Assembly (NCBI RefSeq): GCF_004331255.1
Contig: NZ_SJOF01000027.1
Coordinates: 1 to 64,000, forward strand
Length of the DNA stretch: 64,000 bases
From: Acinetobacter sp. ANC 4173
GTDB lineage: Bacteria; Pseudomonadota; Gammaproteobacteria; Pseudomonadales; Moraxellaceae
Direction of reading: 5' to 3'
Shown here piece by piece: positions 1-8,155 of the stretch. The position numbers and the translations under genes are program-made. How positions within the stretch are numbered: position 1 is the stretch's first letter; each line of letters starts with the position of its first letter. Under the pieces are notes generated by a model. That model was given only the letters and a program-made list of their open reading frames with translations, searched no databases and was not told where the DNA came from.

Positions 1-22
1 CCGCCAGTATTGGCGGTTTTTC
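1..22 (+). terminator. Rho-independent terminator at window edge
   Basis: A six-base stem (CCGCCA at 1-6, TGGCGG at 11-16) with loop GTAT is followed by a run of T. It has the form of an intrinsic terminator for a plus-strand gene lying left of the window. Confidence 0.7.
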
Positions 23-75
23 AATGACAACTTATGTATCGCGTGATGCAATTGACATAAGACTAATAATTTAAA

Positions 76-142
76 TGTCACCTTTCATGTCGTTTCATGA
101 CAGATGTTGTGTCGTTTATGACAACTGATGTGTCGTTCAACG
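76..142. repeat. 21-bp-spaced TGTCGTTT repeats, probable IS end remnant
   Basis: The core TGTCGTT occurs at 89, 110 and 131, exactly 21 bp apart. The first two copies read TGTCGTTTCATGACA and TGTCGTTTATGACAA, and a related TGTCACCTTTCATG lies just before at 76. Regular multiple copies of a transposase-binding motif are typical of terminal regions of some IS families. No transposase gene for this end is visible, so it is inferred to be the stump of another element disrupted by the ISNCY-like insertion beside it. Confidence 0.4.
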
Positions 143-176
143 AATAAAAACACATTAATTAGGTTTTAACACTGAG

Positions 177-1658
177 TGTTATTCCTAAGTAGAAATGTCC
201 TACCTTAAAACCAAATAGAAATGTCCTATACAGACATTTCCAAGTCAAGCACAGGATTCAGATTTCGTTGTTGAACCGCTGTTTTCTGTGCACGTCTACT
301 TGGCATTCTTTGTGAACGATTTCGTTTATTTTGTTGTTCTAACTCCTCATGCTGCTGTTGAATATGCGCCAGTACAGAACTCAAACGTTTATTCTCAACG
401 ATCTCTCGCTGGTTCAGCTGACTTAATTTATCGAAGATGCTGTAATTGATTTTTCGACCCTGATAGGCAATAGCTACCGTACCATCTGGGTATTCTAAAA
501 ACTCAAGATATTTGCCAATCAGCCCCTGATTTTCTTCTGTATTTTCGAATATATACACGCATTTATCATAAGTGATCGTTAAGCTGTTGCTGACTCTGCG
601 GGGTTCACGCCAGGTAAAAATATCATCTAATTCCTCAGCGGTTTCAGTGACAGTTCGGTGTAGATCCTTGGGATTAAAAGCCATCTTGGCAAATTTACGA
701 TTAAATTGTTCAATAAAGTAGGGCAGCCAGGCATTGGCTTGCTCAATCGAACAGATACCTTCCAGGCGCATCTCCTTAATTAGACGGTCCTGAAGTGTCC
801 TGTTGGCCCGTTCCACACGTCCTTTGGCTTGGGGTGAATTAGCGAAGATGATATCGATATTGAGGGTACTGAGTACGCGTCCAAACTGGGTAATTTTGGT
901 ATCTTTCTTGCTGCTTTGATTGACCCTAAAGACTGAATGTTTGTCGCTGTAAAATGCCAATGGTTTACCGTGCTGTTCGACATACAAGCGTGTTGAAATC
1001 ATATAGTCAAAGGCTGATTCTGATTTACAGAAGCGTAAATGCTGTAATTTGCCTGTGGCATCATCAATAAACACCAGTAGACAGCATTTAGCAGCGCGTC
1101 CTTCGAACCAGTCATGGTGAGAGCCGTCGATTTGGATCAATTCACCATAACAATCCCGGTTATAACGAGGCTGATACGGACGTTTCAGGCGCTTGGAGCG
1201 AGGAATCCATAAATCGGCTGCAATCATCCAGGAACGCAGGGTTTCCACTGAAATATCAAATCCATGCACGGTGGTTAGCTTTTCATGCGCTAAAGTGGGT
1301 CCGAAACCATGGAATTGTTCAGAAACAATATTGAGGCACTTGAGTCGGAGTTGTTCAGAAAGCCTGGAATTGCTGGTTTGGCCACGTGCAGCATGTGCTA
1401 ATGCAGCTGGACCTTGAGCTTTGTATTTTTGCAATAAGCGTCTGATCTGACGTTCTGAAATATGAAGTAGCTGAGCAGCCTGGGACTGCGTTATGCGTTG
1501 ATCACAGATTTCTTGCAAGACCGACAATCGTTTAAGTTCTTTATCCGACATAGACACCAACATATCAAACCGTCCGCTTCGATAATCGCAAAAGCGCATA
1601 TTCTAAAAGCGGACATTTTTACTTTGGAGAAACCGGACATTTCTATTTGGGGCTTACA
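177..1658 (-). mobile_element. ISNCY/IS1202-like insertion sequence
   Basis: A single transposase gene is bracketed by imperfect 24-bp terminal inverted repeats (177-200 and 1635-1658, 19 of 24 matching, both beginning TGT). Each end carries a second internal copy of the motif AGAAATGTCC: at 211-226 on the left and 1611-1626 on the right. The inner left copy (211-226) is a perfect 16-bp inverted match to 1635-1650. Length is about 1.48 kb. I could not identify a convincing target duplication, so the exact tips are a best reading. Confidence 0.7.
226..1599 (-). CDS. ISNCY-family DDE transposase
   Basis: This 457-aa protein cuts and joins the ends of its own element. The N-terminal 60 residues form a helix-turn-helix for binding the terminal repeats (ITQSQAAQLLHISERQIRRL). 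The integrase-like core follows, with a first Asp in IQIDGSHHDW (about residue 158), a second in FYSDKHSVF (about 219) and a Glu in KGRVERANRTLQD (about 264), so the DDE triad is complete. The C-terminal 50 residues are basic and Gln-rich. The start is uncertain: Met 1, 13 or 17 are all possible and the first overlaps the inner terminal repeat. No internal stop or frameshift is seen, so the element may still be active. Confidence 0.85.
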   Translation of the reverse strand: MRFCDYRSGRFDMLVSMSDKELKRLSVLQEICDQRITQSQAAQLLHISERQIRRLLQKYKAQGPAALAHAARGQTSNSRLSEQLRLKCLNIVSEQFHGFGPTLAHEKLTTVHGFDISVETLRSWMIAADLWIPRSKRLKRPYQPRYNRDCYGELIQIDGSHHDWFEGRAAKCCLLVFIDDATGKLQHLRFCKSESAFDYMISTRLYVEQHGKPLAFYSDKHSVFRVNQSSKKDTKITQFGRVLSTLNIDIIFANSPQAKGRVERANRTLQDRLIKEMRLEGICSIEQANAWLPYFIEQFNRKFAKMAFNPKDLHRTVTETAEELDDIFTWREPRRVSNSLTITYDKCVYIFENTEENQGLIGKYLEFLEYPDGTVAIAYQGRKINYSIFDKLSQLNQREIVENKRLSSVLAHIQQQHEELEQQNKRNRSQRMPSRRAQKTAVQQRNLNPVLDLEMSV

Positions 1659-1729
1659 ACTATATTTCGTATAATAGAGATTATGTTAAATGACTTATAC
1701 CTGATAATAACTTTATATTTATCGTATTA

Positions 1730-1763
1730 AGAAACCCTTACTTTTTCAGTAAGGGTTTCTTTT
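1730..1763 (+). terminator. Strong terminator hairpin between two IS elements
   Basis: A perfect 12-bp stem (AGAAACCCTTAC at 1730-1741 with GTAAGGGTTTCT at 1749-1760) is followed by TTT. The gene it once served is not recognisable. It lies in the roughly 140-bp chromosomal island left between the ISNCY-like and IS3 insertions. Confidence 0.65.
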
Positions 1764-1834
1764 CAAATAATTTTCTACACATTCGAAACTAGTATAATAT
1801 GGACTGCTCCCAGTATCCTAGACATGAGACTGCC

Positions 1835-2726
1835 TCATTTTAAAGCTGCCTCAAAGGCTTCTGGACTCATCCCATCGAGATGCGAATGACGCCTGATTCG
1901 ATTGTAAAACATCTCGATATAATCAAACACATCTGCACGGGCCATTTCGCGTGTTTTATAGATCCTCTTTTTAATTCTTTCCTTCTTCAAGCTGCTAAAA
2001 AAGGATTCTGCAACAGCATTACCCCAACAGTTTCCTCTACGGCTCATGCTGGGTATTAAGTTATGCTTCTGACAGAATTTCTGCCAGTCTCCACTGCTGT
2101 ATTGTGAGCCTTGGTCTGAATGTATGATCACAGGTTCATTGGGTCTGCTTCGCCACACTGCCATGAGAAGTGCATCCAAAATGATATCCTTGGCAAGTGT
2201 AGGTTTCATTGACCAACCAATAACTTTCCTTGAATATAAATCAAGAACCACAGCCAGATATAACCAGCCTTGCCAGGTGGATGTAGGTAATATCAGTCAC
2301 CCAAGATGTATCTGGGGTATGTATGGCAAACTCTCGATTTAAGTGATTTGGTAGAACCATTTTAGGACGACCACAGCCATAACTCTTATGCTTTTTATAT
2401 CCTCGAACAGCTGCAATGCAGTTGTTCTTCATGATCTTCAGCACACGATTAGGCCCGCAGCTTTCACCTAACTCTTTAAGATCCAGCGTGATGCGACGAT
2501 AACCATAGATACCATAACTGGCCTCATAAGAAGACCGGATCAGTTGTAATAACCGCTTATCTTCAATCGTTCTGCATGATTCAGGTTCATGCAACCAGGC
2601 GTAATAGCCAGCACGCGCAATCTTAAGAACCCGACACATCGTTTTAATCTTAAATTGATGGTTGTATTCCAGGATAAACTGATACTTTACTCGGGCAGGC
2701 TTGCAAAGTACCTTGCGGCCTTTTTT
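1835..2726 (-). pseudogene. IS3-family transposase orfB, frameshifted
   Basis: orfB carries the DDE integrase core and is normally made as an OrfAB fusion by -1 slippage. A candidate slip site, A6G, lies at 2720-2726; from there the -1 frame reads through RVKYQFILEYNHQFKIKT into MCRVLKIARAGYYAW. The first part ends in WVTDITYIHLARLV, then a stop. The second part resumes in another frame at GWLYLAVVLDLYSRKVIGWS and continues through HSDQGSQYSS and the Glu-containing GNCWGNAVAESFFSSLKKE. The break lies near 2273-2280, where restoring two bases would give the usual IHTWQGWLYL. The gene is thus split between the first and second catalytic Asp. Confidence 0.85.
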
Positions 2727-2971
2727 AAGATATCCCGCTCTTCTTCAGTTTGCTTAAGCTGACTTTTCAGACGAAGGATCTCTTTCTTTGCTTCGAGTAG
2801 TTCATGTTCATCAGGGTTGTTGCTTAAAGGCTGTACGGCCTTTAGCCATTTATAAATGCTGTGCTGTGATACACCTAAACGTTCCGCCACATCAGTGACA
2901 GAATATCCACGTTCAGTAATCAATTTAACAGCTTCATCTTTAAATTCTGGGGTATATCGTTGTCCACTCAT
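2687..2971 (-). CDS. IS3-family transposase OrfA (HTH protein)
   Basis: This 94-aa protein is the DNA-binding half of the IS3 transposase. Residues 1-50 are the usual HTH (TPEFKDEAVKLITERGYSVT, then AERLGVSQHSIYKWLK). A leucine-zipper-like coiled coil follows (LEAKKEILRLKSQLKQTEEE) and mediates oligomerisation in the family. The gene is intact and starts about 60 bp inside the right end of the element. The A6G slippage signal lies near its 3' end. Alone it acts as a repressor of the element in other IS3 members; with orfB broken here, that is its only plausible role. Confidence 0.85.
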   Translation of the reverse strand: MSGQRYTPEFKDEAVKLITERGYSVTDVAERLGVSQHSIYKWLKAVQPLSNNPDEHELLEAKKEILRLKSQLKQTEEERDILKKAARYFASLPE

Positions 2972-3032
2972 AAGGTTCTCTCCTATGCAAAAAGAATAGA
3001 CGATATTTGTCTAGGAGAGTGGTGGCAGTCCA

Positions 3033-3455
3033 ATAATCTGAAAAACTGTTCAGAAAATCTCGAGCACCGTCTCTGCTTAAGCTAATCTATTTTCGGCTTG
3101 TTTGCGCAGAACGTTAAAAATTAAAGTTAGCCCCAATTGAAACGGTAACTCAGGACCAATGTCGCATCGAATCACTAAGCGTTTCGCGACAGAGGGTAGC
3201 TACAGGTATCCCTGACTCTGCTGTTTCAAAATGGATAGATCCAACTTTCAGTAAATTTGGATGTTCTTATACAGAATCGCCTACTGGTATCTTAAGATAA
3301 AATTCTACTTTTAGATCCTATTATTTTTGAGGGGGTTTACCCCTGGATTATTTTCCTAAAATACCGTCCATTAGCTTAATGTTGGACTTAAATTTTCGTA
3401 TATCTTTTTCTAATATTTCTTTAATTTCAATAAAGTATTTCTCTAATGTCTGATC
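3033..3455. other. Gene-free stretch right of the IS3 element
   Basis: No intact gene is seen. On the minus strand around 3085-3175 there is an open stretch without a start that reads ELPFQLGLTLIFNVLRKQAE and ends at a stop. It could be the tail of a gene cut by the IS3 insertion, but I do not recognise it. The rest is A+T-rich with no clear signals. Confidence 0.3.
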
Positions 3456-3836
3456 TTAAGAGACTAGGTTATTAATAAAAGTTATGTTCGATTCTAGCTC
3501 TTCGATGTCATTTAATAATGATGTTTTTTTGCAAGAGAAAATTTTAGCCAACTGTTCATTTTTATGTCTACTCCTTAACTCTTCTAATCTCGGAGTTTCA
3601 CTATAGATGAAAGCTTTTTTACTTGATCTAATAGGATCAATTTCCAAATATTGACAATTCAAAAGTACTTTTAGACCTGCGTACAGTTGCCGTTTATATT
3701 TTCTAGTTGGGTTAGGCTGATTGAGTTTTATTACCTCCCAAAAATTTTCAGCTTTCCAGTTTAAAATTTTATGATTATCAAAAAGTTCTAAAAACTCATT
3801 ATACAAAGGCAATTTAACTGAATTTTTCATAATCAA
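3456..3836 (-). CDS. Hypothetical protein, 126 aa
   Basis: I do not recognise this protein. It is charged, with a predicted soluble alpha-helical character, no signal peptide and no membrane segment. The N-terminal half holds aromatic-rich helices (YNEFLELFDNHKILNWKAEN, then FWEVIKLNQP). The C-terminal 45 residues look like a coiled coil (LEELRSRHKNEQLAKIF). It is transcribed divergently from the XRE regulator at 3927 with about 90 bp between them, which suggests that the pair shares a control region. The codon use is very A+T-rich, unlike the catabolic genes further right. Either an accessory-island regulator partner or a toxin/antitoxin-like component is possible; neither can be shown. Confidence 0.5.
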   Translation of the reverse strand: MIMKNSVKLPLYNEFLELFDNHKILNWKAENFWEVIKLNQPNPTRKYKRQLYAGLKVLLNCQYLEIDPIRSSKKAFIYSETPRLEELRSRHKNEQLAKIFSCKKTSLLNDIEELESNITFINNLVS

Positions 3837-3926
3837 ACTTCTATCTGTAAAATTATGAGGATTATAATCCGTGGAGTTGTAGTCATCAATTAGTAATAGT
3901 TCTGATTTTTATACTTACACCAAGTT

Positions 3927-4133
3927 ATGTCAGAACTAGCTACCCAAATTGGGATGAAGATCAAATCTATTCGAAAAATAAAGGCTATCTCACAAGAGCG
4001 TTTAGCGCTGTTGTGCAATATAGATCGTAGTTACATTGGTCGTATTGAACGTGGAGAAGTGAATTTAACTGTTGAAAAACTATATGAGATTGCTATTGCC
4101 TTACAAGTAGATGCAAAGGAATTATTACCCTGA
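3927..4133 (+). CDS. Small XRE-family transcriptional regulator
   Basis: This 68-aa protein is essentially one HTH_XRE (Cro/CI) domain: KIKSIRKIKAISQERLALLC, then NIDRSYIGRIERGEVNLTVE and a final helix ending in ELLP. It should bind DNA as a dimer and act as a local repressor. The size and layout match the single-domain XRE regulators, including controller proteins of restriction-modification systems, but no restriction or methylase gene is present in the window. The divergent unknown gene at 3456-3836 is the most likely target. The reading frame stays open after the stop codon for another 170 bases (see the next entry). Confidence 0.75.
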   Translation: MSELATQIGMKIKSIRKIKAISQERLALLCNIDRSYIGRIERGEVNLTVEKLYEIAIALQVDAKELLP

Positions 4134-4154
4134 ATTTTAACGTTATTACCAGTT

Positions 4155-4304
4155 ATATACCTATTCCGTTTACTTTACAGAGCTAATAACCTGGCCATTG
4201 GTCAGACGATTAAAGTAGATGACTCTTACACACGCACTTTTACCACAGCCACCACTAGTCCATTAAATCTTTGTAAGGCACCATCAGAATTAGGTTCAAC
4301 ATAA
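4155..4304 (+). pseudogene. Possible C-terminal gene remnant
   Basis: An open stretch with no start codon reads NNLAIGQTIKVDDSYTRTF and ends in CKAPSELGST before a stop at 4302-4304. It is in the same frame as the XRE gene, whose TGA stop is at 4131-4133. A terminator-like hairpin follows at 4329. I do not recognise the sequence; it may be the tail of a deleted gene, or chance. Confidence 0.25.
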
Positions 4305-4328
4305 ACCATATCTGTTAGCTTTGGAGTT

Positions 4329-4362
4329 TTAAAAAGTACCCATGATCATGATGGATACTTTT
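4329..4362 (+). terminator. Imperfect terminator hairpin
   Basis: AAAAAGTA and CCAT pair with ATGG and TACTTTTT around a GATCATG loop with one mismatch. The structure ends in a T run on the plus strand. It could serve the XRE gene or the remnant that follows it. Confidence 0.45.
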
Positions 4363-4428
4363 TCAACAAAATTAGCATTTTATGGTATAACTCAAAGCGA
4401 AAGTATGTCCTTCAACAGGAATTGCTAG

Positions 4429-5466
4429 GGCTTTATTGCATAAACATTAAAAAATTAAAGCTTCCCAAAACTTCTCAAATTTAATAGACAACTCGGGTAT
4501 GAGGTTTGCCTAAATCCGTAAATTTATTGAGTACTGCTACACGTGCGTGAATCTCATTCACTTAGCTTTGAAAGTTTCTAGCACTAAGTTTATCTCCCAA
4601 TAATTTGATGCAATATATCTTGGTTTCGACCAAACTTCGGCGATGATAGCCTGACCATTTTTTCCATAGTGTCCTGCCGAAACGTTTAACTGTTCAAAGT
4701 AATTCATTTCGCTCTAGCGAATGAACTTTTGTATCTTTCCAAGGTTTAGCATTTTTTCTGGGTGGAAGCACTGCATGTGCTTGCCGATCCGCAATCACGT
4801 CTCGACATTGTTTCGTATCATAAGCTCCATCAGTATAAACGGATTCAGTTGGTTCAGCTAGTGGAATCTGATTGAGTAAATCACCGAGCACTTGTGAATC
4901 ACTGACATTGTTTATGGTGAGCTGAACAGCTCGTATTTGCAAGGTTTTAGCATCCATACCAATATGAAGTTTACACGATTGTCGACGATATTCAGGCTGA
5001 TGTTTCTTACATTTCCATTCACCTTAACCTAAGAACTTCAAACCAGTAGAGTCAACGAGTTGATAGAGTCCATCACTACTTTTTTGATAGCAAATCGAAA
5101 TATCAATATGCTTTTGTCTTCTACAAAGCGTAGAGTAATCTGGCGCTATCCAAGTCAAACCACATAACCTAATGAGGCTCTGAACAAAACCTGTGACCAT
5201 GCGTAAAGAAAGACGAAATGAGAATTTGATCATTAAACAACATTGGATGGCTGTATCGGAATAAGTTTGATTTCATCCTTGTTTACCTCTTGCTTGAGCA
5301 TACTATTGGGTGGAAGGATCAAACCAAATTGAGAGGTTTCCTCGATTTATTAAAGCACGATTATAAGAAGACCAATTGGTTGTACGATAAATTTTAGGTG
5401 TGGGCTTATTCATTTGAGAATATATTGTTGAATAAGTCTTTAACGGTAGGTTTGTGCAACAAAGAC
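4429..5466 (-). mobile_element. Degenerate IS5-family (IS903-like) element
   Basis: The left end begins GGCTTTATTGCATAAA (from 4429) and the right end is the near-complement of GTCTTTGTTGCACAAA (to about 5466), matching the GGCTTTGTTGCA type of IS5/IS903 ends. The span of about 1.04 kb is normal for this subgroup. No target duplication could be matched, and the transposase has several nonsense codons, so the copy is old and inactive. Confidence 0.7.
4481..5413 (-). pseudogene. IS5-family transposase with in-frame stop codons
   Basis: One continuous frame runs from the ATG at 5413 (MNKPTPKIYRTTNWSSYNRA) to the TAA at 4481, about 310 codons, which is the full family length. It contains recognisable motifs: SYNRALINRGNLSIWFDPST near the N-terminus, DSTGLKFLG in the first catalytic block, TDGAYDTKQC in the second, and HRRSLVETKIYCIKLLGDKL with the Glu near the end. 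At least five in-frame stops interrupt it: after DPST(Q), after ARGKQG, after LKFLG, after RNELL and after RNFQS. No frameshift was found, since all segments share one frame. Confidence 0.85.
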
Positions 5467-5656
5467 TCGTAACCATAATCGTGACAAAAATATTAAATGA
5501 ACTGTTCAAAAAACCTCTGAATCAGGTCCAACACTCACCCCTATCGAATTGTGAAATTTTATTTATGTGAAACACAGTCCTTTAAAAAATAATATAATTA
5601 AAAGATCAACTTTTTAGTCTTATGATATCTTTCCTAAAATCATTGAAGGATCAATT

Positions 5657-6715
5657 ATGAAATCATCAGTTCCCGCCAATAGTTATGATGAATTGCCCCC
5701 TTCAAGCGAAATTTTGTCACAAATTAAGCCAGACCTCAGAGTCGCATTTCTCCTATTAGAAAAATTTACTTTAGCGCCAGTTTCAGGTTTTGTAGAAACC
5801 TTAAGATTTGCAGCAGACAAATCTTTTAGAAGTTTGCAAATTTACTGTAAATGGGATTGGATGACGTTAACTGATCAATCTGTTACGGCAAGTTGCGGGC
5901 TTTCCGTAAACCCTACAACAAAATTTGATCTAGAAGCACTTAAAACAAATTATGACTATGTTGTAGTTGCAGGTGGATTACTGACTGAAACAAGAGATCC
6001 ATCAGCAACATTATTAGAAGCTTTACTTGCAATTCACGCTGCTAAAGTTCCCATTATTGCCTTGTGTTCTGCCTGCTTTGTGATCGGGAATACAAGTCTA
6101 TTAAACGGGCGAAAATGTGCTATTCATTTCACCACTCGAGAAGAGTTTTCTAAAAGATTTCCCTTGGTTACAACCGTGATTGATCAAAAGTATGTAGAAG
6201 ATCATGGCATTTATACCTGTCCAGGCGGAACCGCAATTGATTTAGCGTCGGATTTGATTCGTAATCACTGTGGCGACATTCGTGCGCGTAAAAGTTTAGA
6301 ATATTTATTGGTAGATGATTCAAAAAATTCTGATCAAACTGAATCATCAATTGATATTGAACACACCAGTAGTTATGACAATACAATTGTTTCTCAAGCA
6401 GTTGCTTATATGAACCAAAACTTAAGTGCACATATTACGCTTAATGAAGTTGCTGAGCATGTGAGAACTAATCCGAGACAATTGCATCGTGCTTTCATCG
6501 CCAATACTAATGAACCACCAACTGTTTATTGGCGAAGATTAAGACTGGAACATGCTCGTAAACTCTTGGCGAATACCAGCACCTATATCACCAATATTGC
6601 GATTGAATGTGGATTTTCCGATGCATCACATTTCATTCTTTGGTTTAAAAAACAATATGGTGAAACACCCTATGCCTATAGAAAGCGTCGCCATGAAGTC
6701 GAAAAACTGAAGTAA
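5657..6715 (+). CDS. GlxA-like AraC-family transcriptional regulator
   Basis: This 352-aa regulator has two parts. Residues about 27-210 are a DJ-1/PfpI (class I glutamine amidotransferase-like) domain, with the nucleophile-elbow-like stretch IIALCSACFVIGNTSLL. Residues about 245-345 are an AraC double HTH ending in FSDASHFILWFKKQYGETPY, the usual second-helix signature. Regulators of this type sense small amino-acid- or amine-like ligands and activate nearby genes. A ribosome site (AAGGA) lies 8 bases before the ATG. The EamA exporter 160 bp downstream, in the same direction, is the obvious candidate target. Confidence 0.85.
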   Translation: MKSSVPANSYDELPPSSEILSQIKPDLRVAFLLLEKFTLAPVSGFVETLRFAADKSFRSLQIYCKWDWMTLTDQSVTASCGLSVNPTTKFDLEALKTNYDYVVVAGGLLTETRDPSATLLEALLAIHAAKVPIIALCSACFVIGNTSLLNGRKCAIHFTTREEFSKRFPLVTTVIDQKYVEDHGIYTCPGGTAIDLASDLIRNHCGDIRARKSLEYLLVDDSKNSDQTESSIDIEHTSSYDNTIVSQAVAYMNQNLSAHITLNEVAEHVRTNPRQLHRAFIANTNEPPTVYWRRLRLEHARKLLANTSTYITNIAIECGFSDASHFILWFKKQYGETPYAYRKRRHEVEKLK

Positions 6716-6876
6716 AGCGGATGAAATAGTAAAAAATTTAGAGGCCCATAATGCTTTAAGCTACACATATATTATGTATTCTGTCTTTTTTATTCTATTT
6801 TAAAAACTTATTTTCATTTAGATTTGCCAGCTTATTGAAGCTGCCCCTCCTCTATTTCATTTTCTCTTTTATTTTT

Positions 6877-7812
6877 ATGTCCAAGAATTTAGCAACATGG
6901 ATAGGTCTAAGTGCCATCTTCATGTGGGCCTCTATGGTCGGTTTAATCAAGCATATTTGTGCCCAAGTAGGTTCAGATCTTGGGATCACTTTAATTTATA
7001 CCTTCAGTGCATTGATTGTATTTGCTATTTTTAGATTTCCTAATTTTAAGGTTATTTCTAAAAAATATTTGCTCCTTTCGACTGTCCTTTTTATTGCCTA
7101 TGAATTGTGTTTTTCATTTGCTATCGGATTATCCAAGTCATCACAACAAGCAATTGAAGTCAGTATTGTAAATTATTTATGGCCAAGTTTAACCATCCTA
7201 GCCTTTGTTATTTTTAAAGAGCTGAAATTTAATTTCCTTATTATCATAGGCTTATTGTTTTCTATCAGTGGGATTATTTATATCCAGTCTGGTAGTTCGT
7301 CTTTTAATTTAGAAAGCATCTTGCATAATTTTCAAACGAATCCAATCAGTTATGTTTTGGCTTTTGCTGGTGCAATTATCTGGGCTTTTTATTGCGTGGT
7401 CACCAAAAAACTCAGCCAAGGACAAAATCCAATTTCAATTTTCTTTATTGGTATCGCCTTAATACTGTGGCTAAAGCTCTATCTTGGAAATCAATTGAGC
7501 ATTCCACATCTTGATTTCACCATGTTCATTTATCTTATTGTTGCTTCCGCTGCGGTGGGACTCGGTTATGCGGCTTGGAATATTGGCATTATTCATGGAA
7601 ATATTACTGTACTGGTGGTTTCTTCGTATTTCACGCCAGTTATCTCTTCCATCCTAGCGATGCTCATTTTAAAAGCCGAATTATCTACCTCTTTTTGGCA
7701 AGGTACGCTTATGGTGACTTTTGGATCTCTATTTTGTTGGATTTCAACCAATTGGAATGCATTTAATCCGATCTTCCGAAAATTGAAAAAGCGATATTTG
7801 CAACTCAAATAA
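6877..7812 (+). CDS. EamA-family (YddG-like) DMT exporter
   Basis: This is a ten-helix inner-membrane transporter of the drug/metabolite superfamily with two EamA repeats. The start MSKNLATWIGLSAIFMWASM was chosen because it aligns with the start of the paralogue at 8156-9070 (MSRKRNATLIGLIAVLLWSS); an upstream TTG at 6835 would add 14 residues. Family features include the first-helix MWASMVGLIKH motif, LSKSSQQAIEVSIVNYLWPS and GYAAWNIGIIHGNITVL. YddG proteins export aromatic amino acids or related toxic compounds. It follows the AraC regulator and ends at a strong bidirectional hairpin. Confidence 0.85.
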   Translation: MSKNLATWIGLSAIFMWASMVGLIKHICAQVGSDLGITLIYTFSALIVFAIFRFPNFKVISKKYLLLSTVLFIAYELCFSFAIGLSKSSQQAIEVSIVNYLWPSLTILAFVIFKELKFNFLIIIGLLFSISGIIYIQSGSSSFNLESILHNFQTNPISYVLAFAGAIIWAFYCVVTKKLSQGQNPISIFFIGIALILWLKLYLGNQLSIPHLDFTMFIYLIVASAAVGLGYAAWNIGIIHGNITVLVVSSYFTPVISSILAMLILKAELSTSFWQGTLMVTFGSLFCWISTNWNAFNPIFRKLKKRYLQLK

Positions 7813-7830
7813 CTCTAAGTAACTAAGTCT

Positions 7831-7862
7831 AAAAACTGGATAGTAAATACTATCCAGTTTTG
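7831..7862. terminator. Bidirectional terminator
   Basis: A perfect 13-bp stem (AAAACTGGATAGT at 7832-7844, loop AAAT, ACTATCCAGTTTT at 7849-7861) begins with A and ends with T runs. It closes the EamA gene on the plus strand and may stop transcripts coming from the right. Confidence 0.75.
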
Positions 7863-7889
7863 AGTTCATTTTTACCACCTTTTAAAGAC

Positions 7890-8036
7890 TTAATTCAAAG
7901 CACTAGCTTCTGCAAGATCTTTAGATTTCGTTTCAGGTGCCCAAGCAATTGATACGATTAAGTCAATTAATCGTTGATGGAATGCATTCAGAGCCACATC
8001 TTCTACCGAAATTGTTGTATTTTTGGTTATATTTCC
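7890..8036 (-). pseudogene. C-terminal remnant of an MFS transporter
   Basis: An open minus-strand stretch with no start codon reads LIDLIVSIAWAPETKSKDLA and ends EASALN before a TAA. The A/PETK(G/S)..L motif after a hydrophobic run is the usual cytoplasmic tail of sugar/aromatic-acid MFS porters; compare SILTAPETKGLNLEQA in the MFS gene at 16436. Everything upstream of it is missing, and the neighbouring EamA gene begins reading nearby, so this looks like the scar of a deletion. It lies in the 340-bp space between the two EamA genes. Confidence 0.35.
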
Positions 8037-8155
8037 TCAATTATAAGTAAGCCTTACCCAATAAACATTTGAAATATAAATTTATTTCAAAGTTTGATTT
8101 CTTTATGAAAATTGGTTAAGGCATTTTCCTTAAAAGTTGAAGTGTCTCAATTTGC

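Larger units (their letters stand above)
1800..3032 (-). mobile_element. IS3-family insertion sequence (1233 bp)
   Basis: Terminal inverted repeats are TGGACTGC...CCTAGACA (1800-1824) and the complementary TGTCTAGGA...GCAGTCCA (3009-3032). The element is flanked on both sides by ATA (1797-1799 and 3033-3035), which fits the short target duplication of this family. It holds overlapping orfA and orfB as usual for IS3. orfB is frameshifted, so this copy should not transpose on its own. Confidence 0.85.

Noticed and set aside
1650..1730. Possible tRNA or small RNA between the two IS elements
   Set aside because: No cloverleaf could be drawn; only the terminator hairpin at 1730 is supported.
3927..4133. 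XRE protein as controller of a restriction-modification system
   Set aside because: The size fits, but no methylase or endonuclease gene lies within the flanking sequence.
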